Source: Taenia hydatigena
Taxonomy: Eukaryota; Platyhelminthes; Cestoda; Cyclophyllidea; Taeniidae
Length of the DNA: 64,000 nt
Assembly: GCA_036345935.2 (NCBI GenBank)
Contig: JADWOT020000004.1
Span: forward strand, 16,609,423 to 16,673,422
Direction: 5' to 3'
Each line of letters starts with the position of its first letter. Within the stretch, counting starts at the first letter, position 1. Both the position numbers and the translations under genes were made by a program. Under the pieces are notes generated by a model. That model did no database searches. It was not told where the DNA came from and was given only the letters and a program-made list of their open reading frames with translations. Of this stretch, positions 14,085 through 26,300 are shown in pieces.

Positions 14085-14600
14085 ATTTCATGCTACGTTG
14101 CTCTTCAGTCTTATCTACTCTGGGTTCTGTCCAGCTAGCAAAGAGGAGAAGGAGACATTGCGTACTCACATCATTTAAATCATAATACAGGTGCCGTGGA
14201 AAGCTCCATAACGAGCTCTCCCAGATGATTCACCGGCTAGTACTACCTCAGTTGTTAAGAGCACTCCTCCAGAACACGAAATTGCGGTAGTCGCCGAAAG
14301 AGGACGCCGTTCCCAACCCTTCCGTTAGAGAGTCGTCACAGCTTTATCCATGCGCAGCTCTTGCTCCTCTTCCGGCAGTCGGAATCAGGATGGCTTTCTT
14401 TTAGGGTCAGATTTGCTTCTCGCTGCCACCTTTGTAGCTCTCCAGGCTTCCCTAGGACGTAGAGAGACACAACTCTAGGACAGGATGTGCATTGCTGATG
14501 TGCGCAGGGTTCCGAGGAGCCAATGGCCTCGCCCGAGCAGAAGAATATTGGCGGAGGCCACCGCGTACAAAATTAAATAACTATTGTTAGTTTTGCTCAT
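14085..14600. repeat. Old dispersed repeat, copy A
   Basis: Shares scattered colinear words with 16055-16560: a gggttc.(a/g)tccagctag block, a gcgta..ctcac block and a tggcggaggc...aaataa block. A shorter match to the first block occurs near 568-600. Divergence is high, and the limits are approximate. Confidence 0.35.
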
Positions 14601-16054
14601 CACTGTGGCTCTAAGTCTCGAGCAACGAGAGTGTTGTAGTTGCAAAGAAGCCTTCCCTACCGAAAAAAGATTGCGCAGCATTTGGGCAGAGAACAGCTGA
14701 CAAGGGAAAAGCCCTTCTCCTCCTTGTGGTGGCCGCATCACCCTCCGCGGAGTTGTGCGCCCTTGTGCAGGTTATTACCGGCTGGAGTGGCAAATTATGC
14801 AAGACGGGCTCTGGTCATTTGCATTTCTACCACCACTCCTTTATGCCCACTTCGTGTGCCTCTTGGGGCAAATAAAGCCCCATCCATGTTTAATGAAGAT
14901 GTAAAAGTGGAATAAAAGGGAAGAAGCTAAATTTCTTTCGTGCAATTTTATGGGTGCCTCCCCAATTTGTTACATAAGATACTTCAATGTTGTTTTATCT
15001 ATGTTTTTGTCCACCTCTAGGCATCGTTTGATTCCTTACGTGATTGATCGGAAGTACCTCGAAGCGATGGATCGGCCGATGTAGACCGACTCGCTTTCGC
15101 ACGATTCCATTTCTCCACGGGGATCCAAATCACAGGCGCTGAGCGCCGGAGCCATCCTTCTCGTCTCCTTATCCCTGGTCCTGCGGTGAAAATGGAGGGA
15201 GGAAGAGGGGCAAGGTTGGGGGAGGGGAGAGGCTGAATATGAGGGAGGGAATGGGCATGATGTAGGAAGGCATTTAAAAATCAGGACGATATGGCAGTTC
15301 ACCTGTGTGTGTGTGTGTGGCGCTCACTTTGTTGTTTGGAGGCCCCATCCTCTCCCATTCCCGCTATATTCCTCCCTTCCTTATTCCCATCCCCTCGTTT
15401 AGTCTCTTTGTACATAAGAAAAATCAGGGGAAATATAGTAGATACCATTTTCACCAAGCTCTGATCGATCTGCTTCTGAAATTTTCAGACCGTCCGCATC
15501 AAGTGCCGAGGGTCAGGTTTGATGTCCCCAGTAGGAGTGTTGGCAAATAAAATTTGTTTTAATTTGGCGACTGAATTTTGTGCCATCCGAAAGCGTTGGC
15601 AAATGGAATACCGATGCCCTTTTTCCGGCAAGGGTACCTGATTGAGGAGAAGGCGGTTGGTTGCAACTAGGAGGAGGAGCTAAGCTGTTTAGGGGCATGA
15701 CTTGGGACAGGTTTGAGTAAGCAGGCGATATTATTTTCTTTAGAGGGTGGAAGCGTTCTACTATCTTCGTTCAAAGGAAGCAAGCTTGGACTAACACCAA
15801 ACGGAAGGTCGCTGCTACGTGGGAACGGTTTTGCATAGAGGTTTGTCGTCGGACCACTGCAAAAGCTGCTCTTACACTGACACAACTTGCAGCGTTGGGC
15901 GATTATATTGTTGTGATAGACAACTTCGTCGAGCAGAATAAGTGAAAATCGGAGGGACGCTGTTGTCATTTAGCCCTTGAGGGAGGGGAATGTGGAGGTC
16001 ATCTCAAATGCAGTCTCATTTAATTAGGGACATGTTACAATCCAGTCTTACGGA

Positions 16055-16560
16055 GATAAGACATCCCATCTCTTCTTCCTTACTCCTTTTTTTCACTTCA
16101 ATGCTGCACAGCCATACCTTTTCGTCTCGGTTCCATCCAGCTAGAGAGGTAGAGGAGATCTCGCGCGTACACTCACTTGACATCATCGATCAAGTAGCAC
16201 AGGTCGCTCCATAAAAAACCTTATTAGACGGTTCACGACCTCGGCAAGTGTCGCTTCCTACGATTGACGGGACTGTGGTGGTTGCTGAAAGGAGACGTCA
16301 TTCTTCGCAGCATATGCTCTTCCTTCTCGGTGTTACTGTTTAGCATTCCGATGTTTGTTTTGTGGGATTGAGCTTGCTTACCACTGCCATTAATAGGACA
16401 GTTCTGAGACTCCTTCGATTACGAGAAAGGTTACAACAATAAATCAGATATACCACCGCCGATGTACGAAAGGGCCAAGCAACTTGTGACATATTTCGAG
16501 GTCAATGCCACCCAATGGAAGTAGAATGGCGGAGGCTTTAGCGTCCAAGTAAATAAAGCA
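16055..16560. repeat. Old dispersed repeat, copy B
   Basis: Partner of 14085-14600, in the same orientation and with similar spacing between the matching blocks. No protein similarity was recognised. The repeat class is unassigned. Confidence 0.35.
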
Positions 16561-18629
16561 CAAAGTTAAACAAGCAGTTAAAACGTTTTAGCAGAATCTG
16601 AGCCATTCAGGTAATATCTGAGGCCTTAATTATCTATCCCATCAACATGAAATAAGCTGTCTTATCCACCTACGGAAAGGTTGCTAGACTGTCATTTTTT
16701 TAGTGGTACGTCAAGATAAGGTCCGAAGAGCACGCTTCGTTTAGCATGCAATTAGGAAGGATTCTTGTTTTACTGCAGATCCCAGTTTTCTGTTCCGCTC
16801 CGATAGCATGGTCACTCCTACGACTTGGCCTTCATAAGTCTAACGAAAATTGATCGCGAAATGGGAACAAGGAGAATGAATCCGCGCTATTTAAAGAATT
16901 CTAGCCCCTTCAACTAATAGTAACACACATCGAGAAGTTGTTTAGCGGCTCTAACAATCCCTTCCTTGTGCTGGCAATACGTCATGGAAAGAAATCTTGT
17001 TTCAAAAAGGTACCGGCGAATGGACGATCATTCCAAGCGAGAATGGTCCTATTTGCAATACCGAAAGCCCCATTCGTTCCCTACTTATGGACCTTTTGCA
17101 TTGGAGAATTGTGTGTTTATTGTGATTTGCCTGGACTAAAAGGCCAAACAACTTCAGACCTTGCCAGGCTTTTTTATTCGTTAATTAGTTTTCGAGAATT
17201 GTGCATGCCAATTTGCTTTCCCTTCTATGCTGCCAAGAGGCTTTAAAGATTGATGGAAGTTATCGGAGTAAAAATATGACAAAAATCAGGGCTGTCAGAA
17301 ATAAGTGCGTCCACATTAAGATTTTCTGTGTAGCCATTAATTTTGGGCAATTCAACTGGTCAGACCATTTCTAAAGCTCTTTTTAGCATATATTTGGCCT
17401 CGCGAAAGTGTTAATTTGAACTGCCGCAGTGTCTTGGGCGGCTACTTTCAAGCTTTCCAATCTGTCAGCTAAAAACCTAGCAAAATAGAGGATAAGTGAC
17501 AATATTAAATGAAATCTATGATTAGATAGTTCGCATATCGGGCAGGATTACCATAGTTTGGTTAATTCTAGGCTAAATGTCACAGCCGGCTGGGCCACCT
17601 TGCCTTCGGATTTAGCGTTAACTACGACACAAGAATGCGCCACATTCCCTGGTCAACAAGGCCACTAACATTTAGGCCAAATAAACACATTTTAATTTTA
17701 CTTAACTCGGGGCTACAAATATTGGGAAAATTAGAAAAGATAGCCCTAATATTTCGGAGCCTGATGGGATATTAATGGCGCGCTTTTAAGTTCTTAACTG
17801 GCTTTGCGGCCGCACTAAATGTAAATGCGATGCTTCAACCGTATCGCCCACGGATTGCATAACTTTTTACGGTGTTTCTTATATTCTGCGAATTAACTTA
17901 GCCTTTTCTTTTAAGCCGTTTCGTGCTCTTTCTTACATTGGGCAAATCTAAATCCCTTCCTCGTAAAGTACGTCTATAAATATGGGTTTAAGTCCTCTTT
18001 GCTTGGCTTTGCGAACTTTGCTCATATGGTCAGAATACTTCTACCGTTTTGTTTTAATCAACTTTGATTCAAAATTTGCTTCCGAAGGGCTGGTTTCGTA
18101 ATAACTGGCATAATTATTCTACCGACAAAAATAGCTACTATTTATTTTGAGTAAAGCACACATCAACTTTGTATTTTTGCATTTTTGAAAATTCTCCCGC
18201 TGCAGGAGTGCAAAAATATGCAAAACATTAATTCATACTACTTTACATAGATTCCTCGCATTTTTCTTCGGTTATTTTATCAAAATACCCCAAAAATGAA
18301 TGATGTGTCGAGAAATATCGAATTGATGTCAAACTGTGCAGTTTAACTGCTTTCTTCGCGTCTCGAAATTCGTCTTATGTGAACCTTTTTGTTATATGTA
18401 ACCAATCAATACAAAAAAAGACATTTTTTTTCTTCGAAGTCATAGAGTGCCTTGGGACAACCAACTTTTACCACCTCAGATTGTGTCATCACCAGCGATG
18501 AATGCACAGACGAAAGTACGGCCTGTCTGATTGGCTGGCGGCCCGTGGCCAATCAGTGTGGCGGAGTATACCGTCCGCAGGCGTGGACGGACACGCAAAC
18601 ACCACTAAAACAAGGGCGCAGGCTGTGCA

Positions 18630-21040
18630 ATGGCCCGGCGTGGACGCAGTGCCCTCTGCCTTTTCAGCGCCCTTTTACTAATCGTGCTAGCCGCCGTGTT
18701 GTCTTTGACTCTGATCGACAATACCTCAAGGTGGCGGTTCGCTAGCAGCGACGGTGGCAGTGAGGGTGAGAAGATGAAGCAGGTGGCGCTTGTTTCAGAG
18801 CTGCAGGCTTTGTCCAAATTGGCCAATAGAACAGTGGAGGAGATTGCCGTAGAGGTGTTGACTCGCCAAGAAAACATCAAAGCCTCATTTTGCACCAGGG
18901 GTGAGCTTACCATTGCCTTGCCTTAAATCCGTGAGGTTGAGACCACTTTGACGAGTTATTATTGGTTATTTATTTGATAACTCTTCTCAAGTAAGGTGTG
19001 GGACTGATTTGCTGGGCGTGATAATGCCAAAAAATGATGCACTGTACTAAGAAATACCTCCGAACCCTTTACTAAAAGGCGATCGCTAATGCAAAGCCAG
19101 TAGGCTCAAACCGATTGGTCGATATTCAAGCCTTGGTCATGAGGCCGAGATAAAATAAGAGCCTATAAAGCGCATGTGCACCGAGAGATTTGCTTGATGG
19201 CCAAATAGGATCAAATGGTCGTCGCACTCTCCATGATGCCTAAAATCTCGCTAACGCGGTTTAGATTCTTCCATATGTACTAACAGGCTGTTTGATTGTT
19301 GATAGGCAGCGGCGTGACTGAAACGCCGCTTGAATTGTGCGAGGAAGAGTGCACAGCATCCAAGAATCCTCGCGTGCTCATGGTTTTTCCAATCAGAGAC
19401 CGCTGGGAGCTACTAAAATCGCTTTTGAAGAAACTTTTGCCTCTACTTCAACGACCATTCGTCTGCACATTCATTGCCATCGTTGAGCAGGTATATATGC
19501 CATACACACCGTCTAATAAACGCAACTCTACTCCTAATTTGCTTGTGATACCAAATAATGTCATTAACGCAGTGTGAGATCACAGAATACGGTTTAATTC
19601 CTTGCCTCAGACGGATGCCTTGGCATTCAACAAAGGCCTGCTGATGAACGCCGCTGTGATAGAAATGAGCAAGCGAGTGCCTTTTGACTGCATTATCTTC
19701 CACGATGTGGATCTGGTACCTGTCGACGGTGACGAAGTGTACTACGATTGCCCCGCTTATCCTCGCCACTTGACCGTGAAAGTCGATAAGTTTCGATACA
19801 GGGAAGTGGCGCTACGCCGAGAAATAACTTTATAAAACTATTGGCAACAATTTTGAAAACGTAGGTTTACACCAAACAACCACCCAACTCGACAGTTGCT
19901 TCGGCTACCTTGTATGATGTGTACGAAATCTCTAGGTTACCGATGATAACAAAAGTAGTTTAGTAAAAGAAGCTTGCAGGTGCCTAATTATTAGAGCAGG
20001 CAAGGCTAAATTATACAAAAGTTTTTTTGTAAATGCTTTATTGTGTTTCGCCGAGCTCTATGGAAATATGGATGTGGTACTTGAAGTTATTTTTTTCATT
20101 TAATTGCCTTTTTTTAGCTTGCCATATCTAAATCTAATCGGTGGGATTCTGGCTCTGCCACTGCAGCATTTTCTTCGGGTGAATGGATTTTCCAACATGT
20201 TTTGGGGCTGGGGTGCTGAAGATGACGACATGTTTGAAAGGTGAGGGTCAACCGACTACTCTCCTTGCGAAAGAATATGCGAAAGGAAGGCTTGTAGCGT
20301 CCCGAAGCTCCCTTGAAGGCTAAAGAAGGCAGAATACTAGGGTAGAATATATATATTCAACAGACAGATGGAAATGAGCTGCTGGAATTGCCCTGAGGCC
20401 AGCCTACGCGGCTGGGTCACTATAGCCATATCTGTGACCCTCACCGAAACCGGCAATCCAAACAAACAAGGCTTTACAAGGCTATTTTGTTTTTTCTCAA
20501 AGGCTGTCCTTCCTAGGAATTCCTGTCACCAGGCCAATGTCGAATCCTACGAGATACGTCATGCTTCCACATCAAGGTAGTGCGAGTCTAGACGCTTGGA
20601 GAACGTAAGCATTTTTCTCAGTAGCAATTTATCGTCTCACCTCATTTTTAATGGATTATGGTTAACATTGTTCTTTTCATTAACAAAGCTTAATTTACTT
20701 TCTGCTTCCGAAAACATTGGAACAGTGGCAGGCATAAATGAGCATGCACTAATGTAGTGAAAAAGTTGTGCTGTTTGCTGATGGCTCTGATGACTGCATT
20801 CTTTATTCTATGCTGTACACTAGGATTGTACTTTTAAAAATGGCTCTCAAGCGATATCGTCTTGATGGACTGAATTCTGCGCAATACAAAGCAGTCAGGA
20901 CGAATATCACGTCTGCCTGCGACATAATCGGAGATATTCAACTGGAATGCCCCTTTGGAAGAAAACACATTATGCATTTTTTTATTGACCCTCAACCAAT
21001 AACAGCGCCTAACGTAAAAATATTTTTTAATAAACATTGA
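18630..21040 (+). CDS. Beta-1,4-galactosyltransferase family, six exons, 362 aa
   Basis: Type II Golgi glycosyltransferase (GT7 family), expected to transfer galactose or GalNAc from the UDP-sugar to terminal GlcNAc-type acceptors. Exons: 18630-18900, 19306-19490, 19611-19801, 20118-20240, 20503-20604, 20824-21040. The sum is 1089 nt, in frame throughout. Residues 7-29 form the signal anchor (a Leu/Val/Ala-rich stretch after MARRGRS). The catalytic domain starts at VLMVFPIRDRWE. It has FNKGLLMNAA, the metal-binding D-V-D (184-186), GGILAL, WGWGAEDDD (245-253), M277/H280 (MLPH, matching the Mn2+-binding Met and His of the family) and DGLNS (305-309). Motifs fit the B4GALT1-6 group better than B4GALT7, but the exact paralogue cannot be decided. 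Exon 3 seems to use a non-canonical donor (see 19802). A solo LTR sits in intron 4. Confidence 0.88.
19802..19807 (+). other. Apparent non-canonical (GG) splice donor of B4GALT exon 3
   Basis: Homology puts the exon end after tac ag at 19801, joining exon 4 to give D-K-F-R-Y-S-L-P-Y, the family's typical DKFxxSLPY. The following bases are GGAAGT, which is GTAAGT-like with T replaced by G at intron position 2. The only phase-compatible GT nearby is at 19790 (aagttt); using it would delete four conserved residues. Confidence 0.55.
20293..20478 (+). mobile_element. Solo LTR (186 bp) with 5-bp TSD AGGCT
   Basis: The element begins TGTAGCGTCCC and ends TTTACA, the TG...CA ends typical of LTR retrotransposons. 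It is flanked by perfect direct repeats AGGCT at 20288-20292 and 20479-20483. The inside holds the palindromic TATA-like gaatatatatattc at 20345-20358. It is homologous to 22205-22389 (opposite strand), 41582-41732 and the pieces at 27903-28563. It lies in intron 4 of the galactosyltransferase, ending 24 bp before exon 5. The size resembles LTRs of miniature (TRIM-type) retrotransposons reported from tapeworms, but identity with those was not checked. Confidence 0.85.
21029..21034 (+). terminator. AATAAA hexamer overlapping the end of B4GALT coding sequence
   Basis: The canonical polyadenylation hexamer is read as codons Asn-Lys, two codons before the stop TGA (21038-21040). If it is used, cleavage would fall about 10-30 nt later, giving a very short 3' UTR. 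No other clear AATAAA was noticed immediately downstream. Confidence 0.45.
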
Positions 21041-23359
21041 TTTTGAGGAACACTTGCCCATATTTACCCTATCCAACGTTTTCGCAGATTAGTAAATCTT
21101 AGGGATGTGAGGGGATATATTTCGCCACCGTCAGGTTTTACTCTCTGAACTCTGATGAGAGGGAAGTTTTTCAATCTATCGTTAGTAGTGGAATTTTTGC
21201 TTAGCTGTGCATTGGACCATACGGAAAGTTTTGATTCTGACTAACTTCCCGATCTGCAGAATGGCCTTTGAACCATGCTAATACCCTCACGACTCTTCTG
21301 TTCGTTAGTACTGTACGCACTTCCATACTGCTTGAAGTACAAACGACCTCGGCGATGATTTGATATCCTTCGAGTCAATGTGACAGACGCTGTTCCATGT
21401 TTAGTCAATCAAGCCACGAAATGTTTGAACCGATTCAGCAAATCAGCTAACATCAATTTTAATACGCTTGATGTTTATTCAGCCCTCACTTTCAGTCGCG
21501 GGCACGTGGGTGACCATTTTGCCTTCGTCGTGTTGGCCGGCCTCTGAGCCTTGCCAGTAGCCTTGATTCCGAGCATTGTATCATTTTTGTTTCCAGGGCA
21601 ATCTTGAGGGTCCACACTAGAAGCAGTAGGAAACGAAACCTATTTTAAAGGACTTCTGTCCTCATATATACTACTGAGACCGAATAGGAGCACATGTTTT
21701 CAATGGAAGAGTCGCATTTGACTTAAACAGAAAAGCTGAAAATGACGTCTACCTTCGGCATCAACCCCAGTACCGTGTTCTACGGGAAAATCAATAACAA
21801 AAGAAGTGACGCTAGCAGAGAATTACCTAGACAAGACCCGTTACAGAGCTGTCTTACCTCTTCTGTACACAGATTTTGGTCAAGTAAAATCGCGACGCCT
21901 CCTCCACTTCACTACCAGCTGCATAGAACCAAGGTAGATACGAATGAACAGCTCTGAAGTGAAGCTGTCGTAGCGAGGTGGGACGAACTCAAGATCCTTA
22001 GCCAACGGGATCATTCTAATTTTCTTACTCTCTTTTACAAACACGCTTTTAAGCAGTAGCCCTGCAGCTAGCTATGATTAGCTGCAAGATCCTTCGGCCC
22101 TATATCCATTCCCGAAATAGATGAGGCTTTAATCCGTTGCGCTTAAGCACCTTTTTGATTGCATAGAAATTTCATGGTTAGCGAAGGGTGCTCTTGGGTG
22201 TGTTTGTAATACTTTGGTTGTTAGAACTGCCGTTTTCTGTCAAGGTCACAGAGGTGGCCGTACTGCCCTAGCTGCGTGGGCTGGCCTCCGGGCCATGCCT
22301 GCAGTCTATTTCCCTCTGTCCGGTGAATATATATATTCTATCCTGCCACTTTGCCTTCTTTTGCCTTAAGGGAGCCTCGGGACGCTACAGTGTTCTTTTA
22401 GCACAGACGACTAATGCGGAAGGTTGATTAAAGGGAGTGCCGGGAGGTTGCTCACAAAAAGAGAGAGCTTATGTAGTCCATTTGCTATTCGCAAAAAATC
22501 TCGGTTCCAGTTTCGAACCCATAAATGGTCGGGTCGCTTTCGCTAATTTTGCTAAACAATAGTCCATGATATTGGCAGTTATTACATTTGTTAGTCAAAT
22601 ATATCTAGGCATTCCTGATTACTCTCTCTTACCTCCTGCAAAATAGCATTAAAAATTTCTATAATATGCGATAATTAAAGATTTTGTATAAAGCTGCTGA
22701 AAAAAACAAAACAAAATTTATGCGAATTATTTCGCAATCAGCAAGCTGTTATAAAAAACAGCAATATGACATTAGCAAATAAAATCCAAGCAAGTTTTTA
22801 AATTACCACAGGTAATTATTTACTTTTTATAGATTATTGCGTTTCGTTACATGGATTTGTTTTAAATTGCTTTTCCTAGTCTTGGTGGACATTTCGTGCT
22901 AGGTTACTACAGCTGTTACTGAATTAGGTTGCGTTCAGAGGTTGTCGTGCTTATTCTCATGAATGGAAGACTGTGAAACTAAGATTTTGGCTTATTTATA
23001 GGGTCTCATTAGCTTCGGTAAGGCGCGGAATAAGTGTGTGCGCAATTGACTACATTGATTGTCGGTTTATTTTTAAGTGGCAGCGATTCATTGTGCTGGG
23101 CTAAATAGTTTTATCTGCTGTTCCTAGTTCGCACTCATTGACATTCTTTTCTGCTGCATTTCTACGTAGCAATAGACTTGGCTGTTAGTATGTTGATCAA
23201 TTCATAACTTTTAAGTCCTGCATCATATTGCGAATGCGCAAATATTTATTTACTTTATTTTGCATCAATAAATGTTGCACGTTACACTTACGTTGTGTCA
23301 GCTATTAGGTATACTGTTGAAAGAAAGTAGCCAGTATTCGTTTATTTTCAAAAAAAGAT
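21041..23359. other. Spacer between B4GALT and TRF2 genes
   Basis: No exons were recognised. It contains one solo LTR (22205-22389) and a very AT-rich stretch (about 22560-22810). The 600 bp before 23360 are expected to hold the TRF2-like promoter, but no motif is convincing. Confidence 0.6.
22205..22389 (-). mobile_element. Solo LTR (185 bp, minus orientation) with 5-bp TSD GTGTT
   Basis: On the minus strand it runs TGTAGCGTCCCGAGG to ATTACA, the same family as 20293-20478. Perfect direct repeats GTGTT flank it at 22200-22204 and 22390-22394. The palindromic gaatatatatattc is retained at 22325-22338. With no internal region or second LTR, it is a solo LTR, normally the product of LTR-LTR recombination. 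Confidence 0.85.
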
Positions 23360-26300
23360 ATGTACGGAGTATCTCCTGGGCTCTCGTCGTCAGCAAATGG
23401 CCACTCTTACAACAGCAACGATTGCCTTGATTCATTGCCCCCCGTTCGAGGTGATCAAGTCCCATCTGACCCTCAAGCCCCCCCGGTTCGCGAGGAGCAG
23501 CCAGAAGAACCCCAAGAGGAGATACCATCGGTGACGTTAACCATCACTAACGTAGTTTGTATGGCCCACTTGGGATGTCATCTGCGTCTGAAGGAGATAG
23601 CCAGATCAGGTGTCAATGTTCAATACAATCCTCTTCAAAATGTAAGACTTTTCGTTACTAATAATGGTCTTGCCTTATGTGCAGGAATGAGTTTAGCATA
23701 CCAAGCTCTATTATGCTACTACATAACAGCAAAACATTAAAGATTCGACTTTATTAGTTACATAAGATAGCAATCCGAAACATAATTCACCTTATTTGAT
23801 CTGTATTACTTCACATGCAGGAATATATTTCTTCTGCATCGTTGCTGGTCTGGGCATAGAATTGCCTAAAATAACATAAAATGAGTCCGACGGATCCAAC
23901 CTTAATTATTCACTGTGCAGCCCTGCCGTCGAATTTGCTTCTAAGAAGCGCTTTTGGCACGCTCGGGCTATAGTATCTAATCTTACCTTATTGGTCGTCC
24001 CGGTTCGGCACAGGCGTGCGCGCGCTTCTCAAGCCGCCAATTGCTTTACTTGTTGCCCGAGTTCTTAATGACTGTGTATGCACTTGCGCTCACTTATGTG
24101 AAGGAAAGGCTATTCCAATCATTGTGCAATTGAATGGACCACGTCGGCGTCTGTGAAGTCAGTTATTTGTATTGATTTTCCTACACACAGACCCCCTGAC
24201 CTCTGCTAGTTTCACGCGTGACCCATTTTTGGTTTAGTGAAACGTGATCTTTGTGCTGGTATTGTTGGACTGCAATGCGAGGGCGGTGATGTATTATGCT
24301 AGGCCCATGTGATTGGCTGGCCGAAAGTTTGCAGGGTTTTGATTTTCTGTACTTTGACCTTTAGCATGTCATAATGAGGCTGCGTAGACCGTATATAGTG
24401 GCAACAATCTGGTCTAGTGGCAAATTCTGGTGCACCGGAGCTAATTCGTGAGTCTCCATTCATCACTTTTCCTGTCTTGCGTTTCGCAGAACACGATGAG
24501 TCTTAACTATGGAAGACTCCTAGACTTGGCAACATCGTGAAGATTATTGCCCTGAAATCTGTAATTTTTACGGATCATTTGTATGCATGCTACTTATTCA
24601 CTCTTTTTCCTTTGATTTGGCATAGCTATAGCGTGTACAAATGTGCTTTTTAAACGCGTTTCTTTTTACAAAACAATAGTTTATTAGCTGGCTGTAATCA
24701 TGCCTAAAATGACCTGCAGATGTACATATTTGTTTCACATAATAATCGGCCGTTGCTTTAGTCAAATTATAAAATACTTATTCTGAAGTGTATACAAATA
24801 CGCCCTTTATAAGTGATCAATACCTACTTGGGGGCTGCATCGCAGTTTGCAAGGTTATTGGGGTTGGGTCGCATGAGTTTTTCGACAAAACGACGGTGTT
24901 GTCTCTTATTTTCTCTTCATGCCTGCCTGGGTGCCCACCTCATAGCTTGGCAAATGCAAAGAAGGGTGCAAGACGAATAGCGCGGCGGATCTCGCTAGTC
25001 GGTTTTCCCTGCCGGTTCACCAAGTACCGAATTTTAAATATCATGGCCACCTGCAAACTGCCCTTCCGAGTGCGTTTGGACGATCTTGCCAAGGAACGCC
25101 CTAGAGCAATGAGGTATTTCTAATCTACTTCCACTCCCTGTTTGCCTCGGTTACTGGGGCTGCCTAAAGGCTACACCATCTTTCACACCACAGCTACGAG
25201 CCGGAACTGGGACCGTGGTTAACTTACTGGGTGGAGGAGGACACTAGGAATACGTTGAAGCTATTCTCAACCAGTAAAATGGTTATGATAGGTATGTTTT
25301 GTATAACCGATCCATGCGGATACAACGTCTTACTGCCGCAAAGGGCCATCTGTATCCAACAACCATCTTAGTACTTGTATCTTGCTCGATTGTAATGGGT
25401 GTGCTAACCACTTTAAGATCCTTGCTATCGAAGCTTGTTTTCCACCTGAGCTGATGCTTTAATGGCTGTTATAAGGCTCAATCTATGATATTTCCCACTA
25501 ATCAGTACGCATTTACTGAAATATGTTGGTTAAGCCTTTCGAGCGGAAACGATATGCCAAAGTTGCTAGATACCTTGAATTTCTCTCATGCAATGAGCCA
25601 AAGTGTTGCTTTTCGATATAATTTATCCATTGTTCTTCGAGAAGCGTCTCTCGTTTTTTGATAGGAAGTTACAAATTTCATAGTTTGCATTTTGAGGCGT
25701 TGAATTTGGATTAATCCCCCTAGAAGTTCAATCGATTCCATTTCCGCTCGTTTGGCATCCTCAAACAACCAAACCTTGTAAGAAAGATTTTCCTTCTGAT
25801 AAAAGTTGAACTGTAACAAAATTAACTTAGTACTCATCCATAACGCTTCAATATTTGCTGTGTTGAGGATGTAAAAGTTCAAGCTCCAAAACATTGTTTC
25901 CGCCTTGCCGGTTTAGATTCATCACCTGGCTATTAAGGCGGCCATATCAGCATAGATTACTGACTATCCACATTGATCCTCTAAAACCCTTCCTGATGTT
26001 TTTATTTCTCTTTCGTTGAAGGCAGAAGTGTGGAAACTGTAGAGAGCATGGTAGAGGAGGTAATTTCTCTTGCGGCGTTGCACCAAGCTGGTGAACCCGT
26101 CCCCGACACCGAGGATGACGACGGCGGTAGTAGTCGACGTCGCCAACGCCAGCGACGGAGGCGGGGTTATGGGTCTCGAAGCAAAAATCCCTTTGCTGAG
26201 ATTACTGCGAAAAACATTCCTGAGCTAGCAAGTGTTCTTCTCGAAGACGAGGACGATGAGGATGGAGAGGAGGAAGCTGCTGATGTCGCTTGCACTGACA

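Larger units (their letters stand above)
13382..18629. other. Gene-poor spacer between SLC4A11-like and B4GALT
   Basis: No coding exon could be supported here by homology plus splice signals. The stretch holds diverged repeat blocks (14085-14600 and 16055-16560), a short TG run near 15304-15318, and otherwise ordinary sequence with only short random open frames. The promoters of the downstream galactosyltransferase probably lie toward its right end, but no element can be named. Confidence 0.6.

Noticed and set aside
20766..20823. Extension of the last galactosyltransferase exon upstream to 20766
   Set aside because: There is no pyrimidine tract at that AG. The acceptor at 20824 with donor 20605 gives correct phase and a family-like sequence.
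24789..24851. Candidate TRF2 exon reading TPFISDQYLLGGCIAV
   Set aside because: It looked TBP-like, but its phase does not fit. The true exon at 24365-24447 (MRLRRPYIVATIWSSGK) matches the family and all phases.
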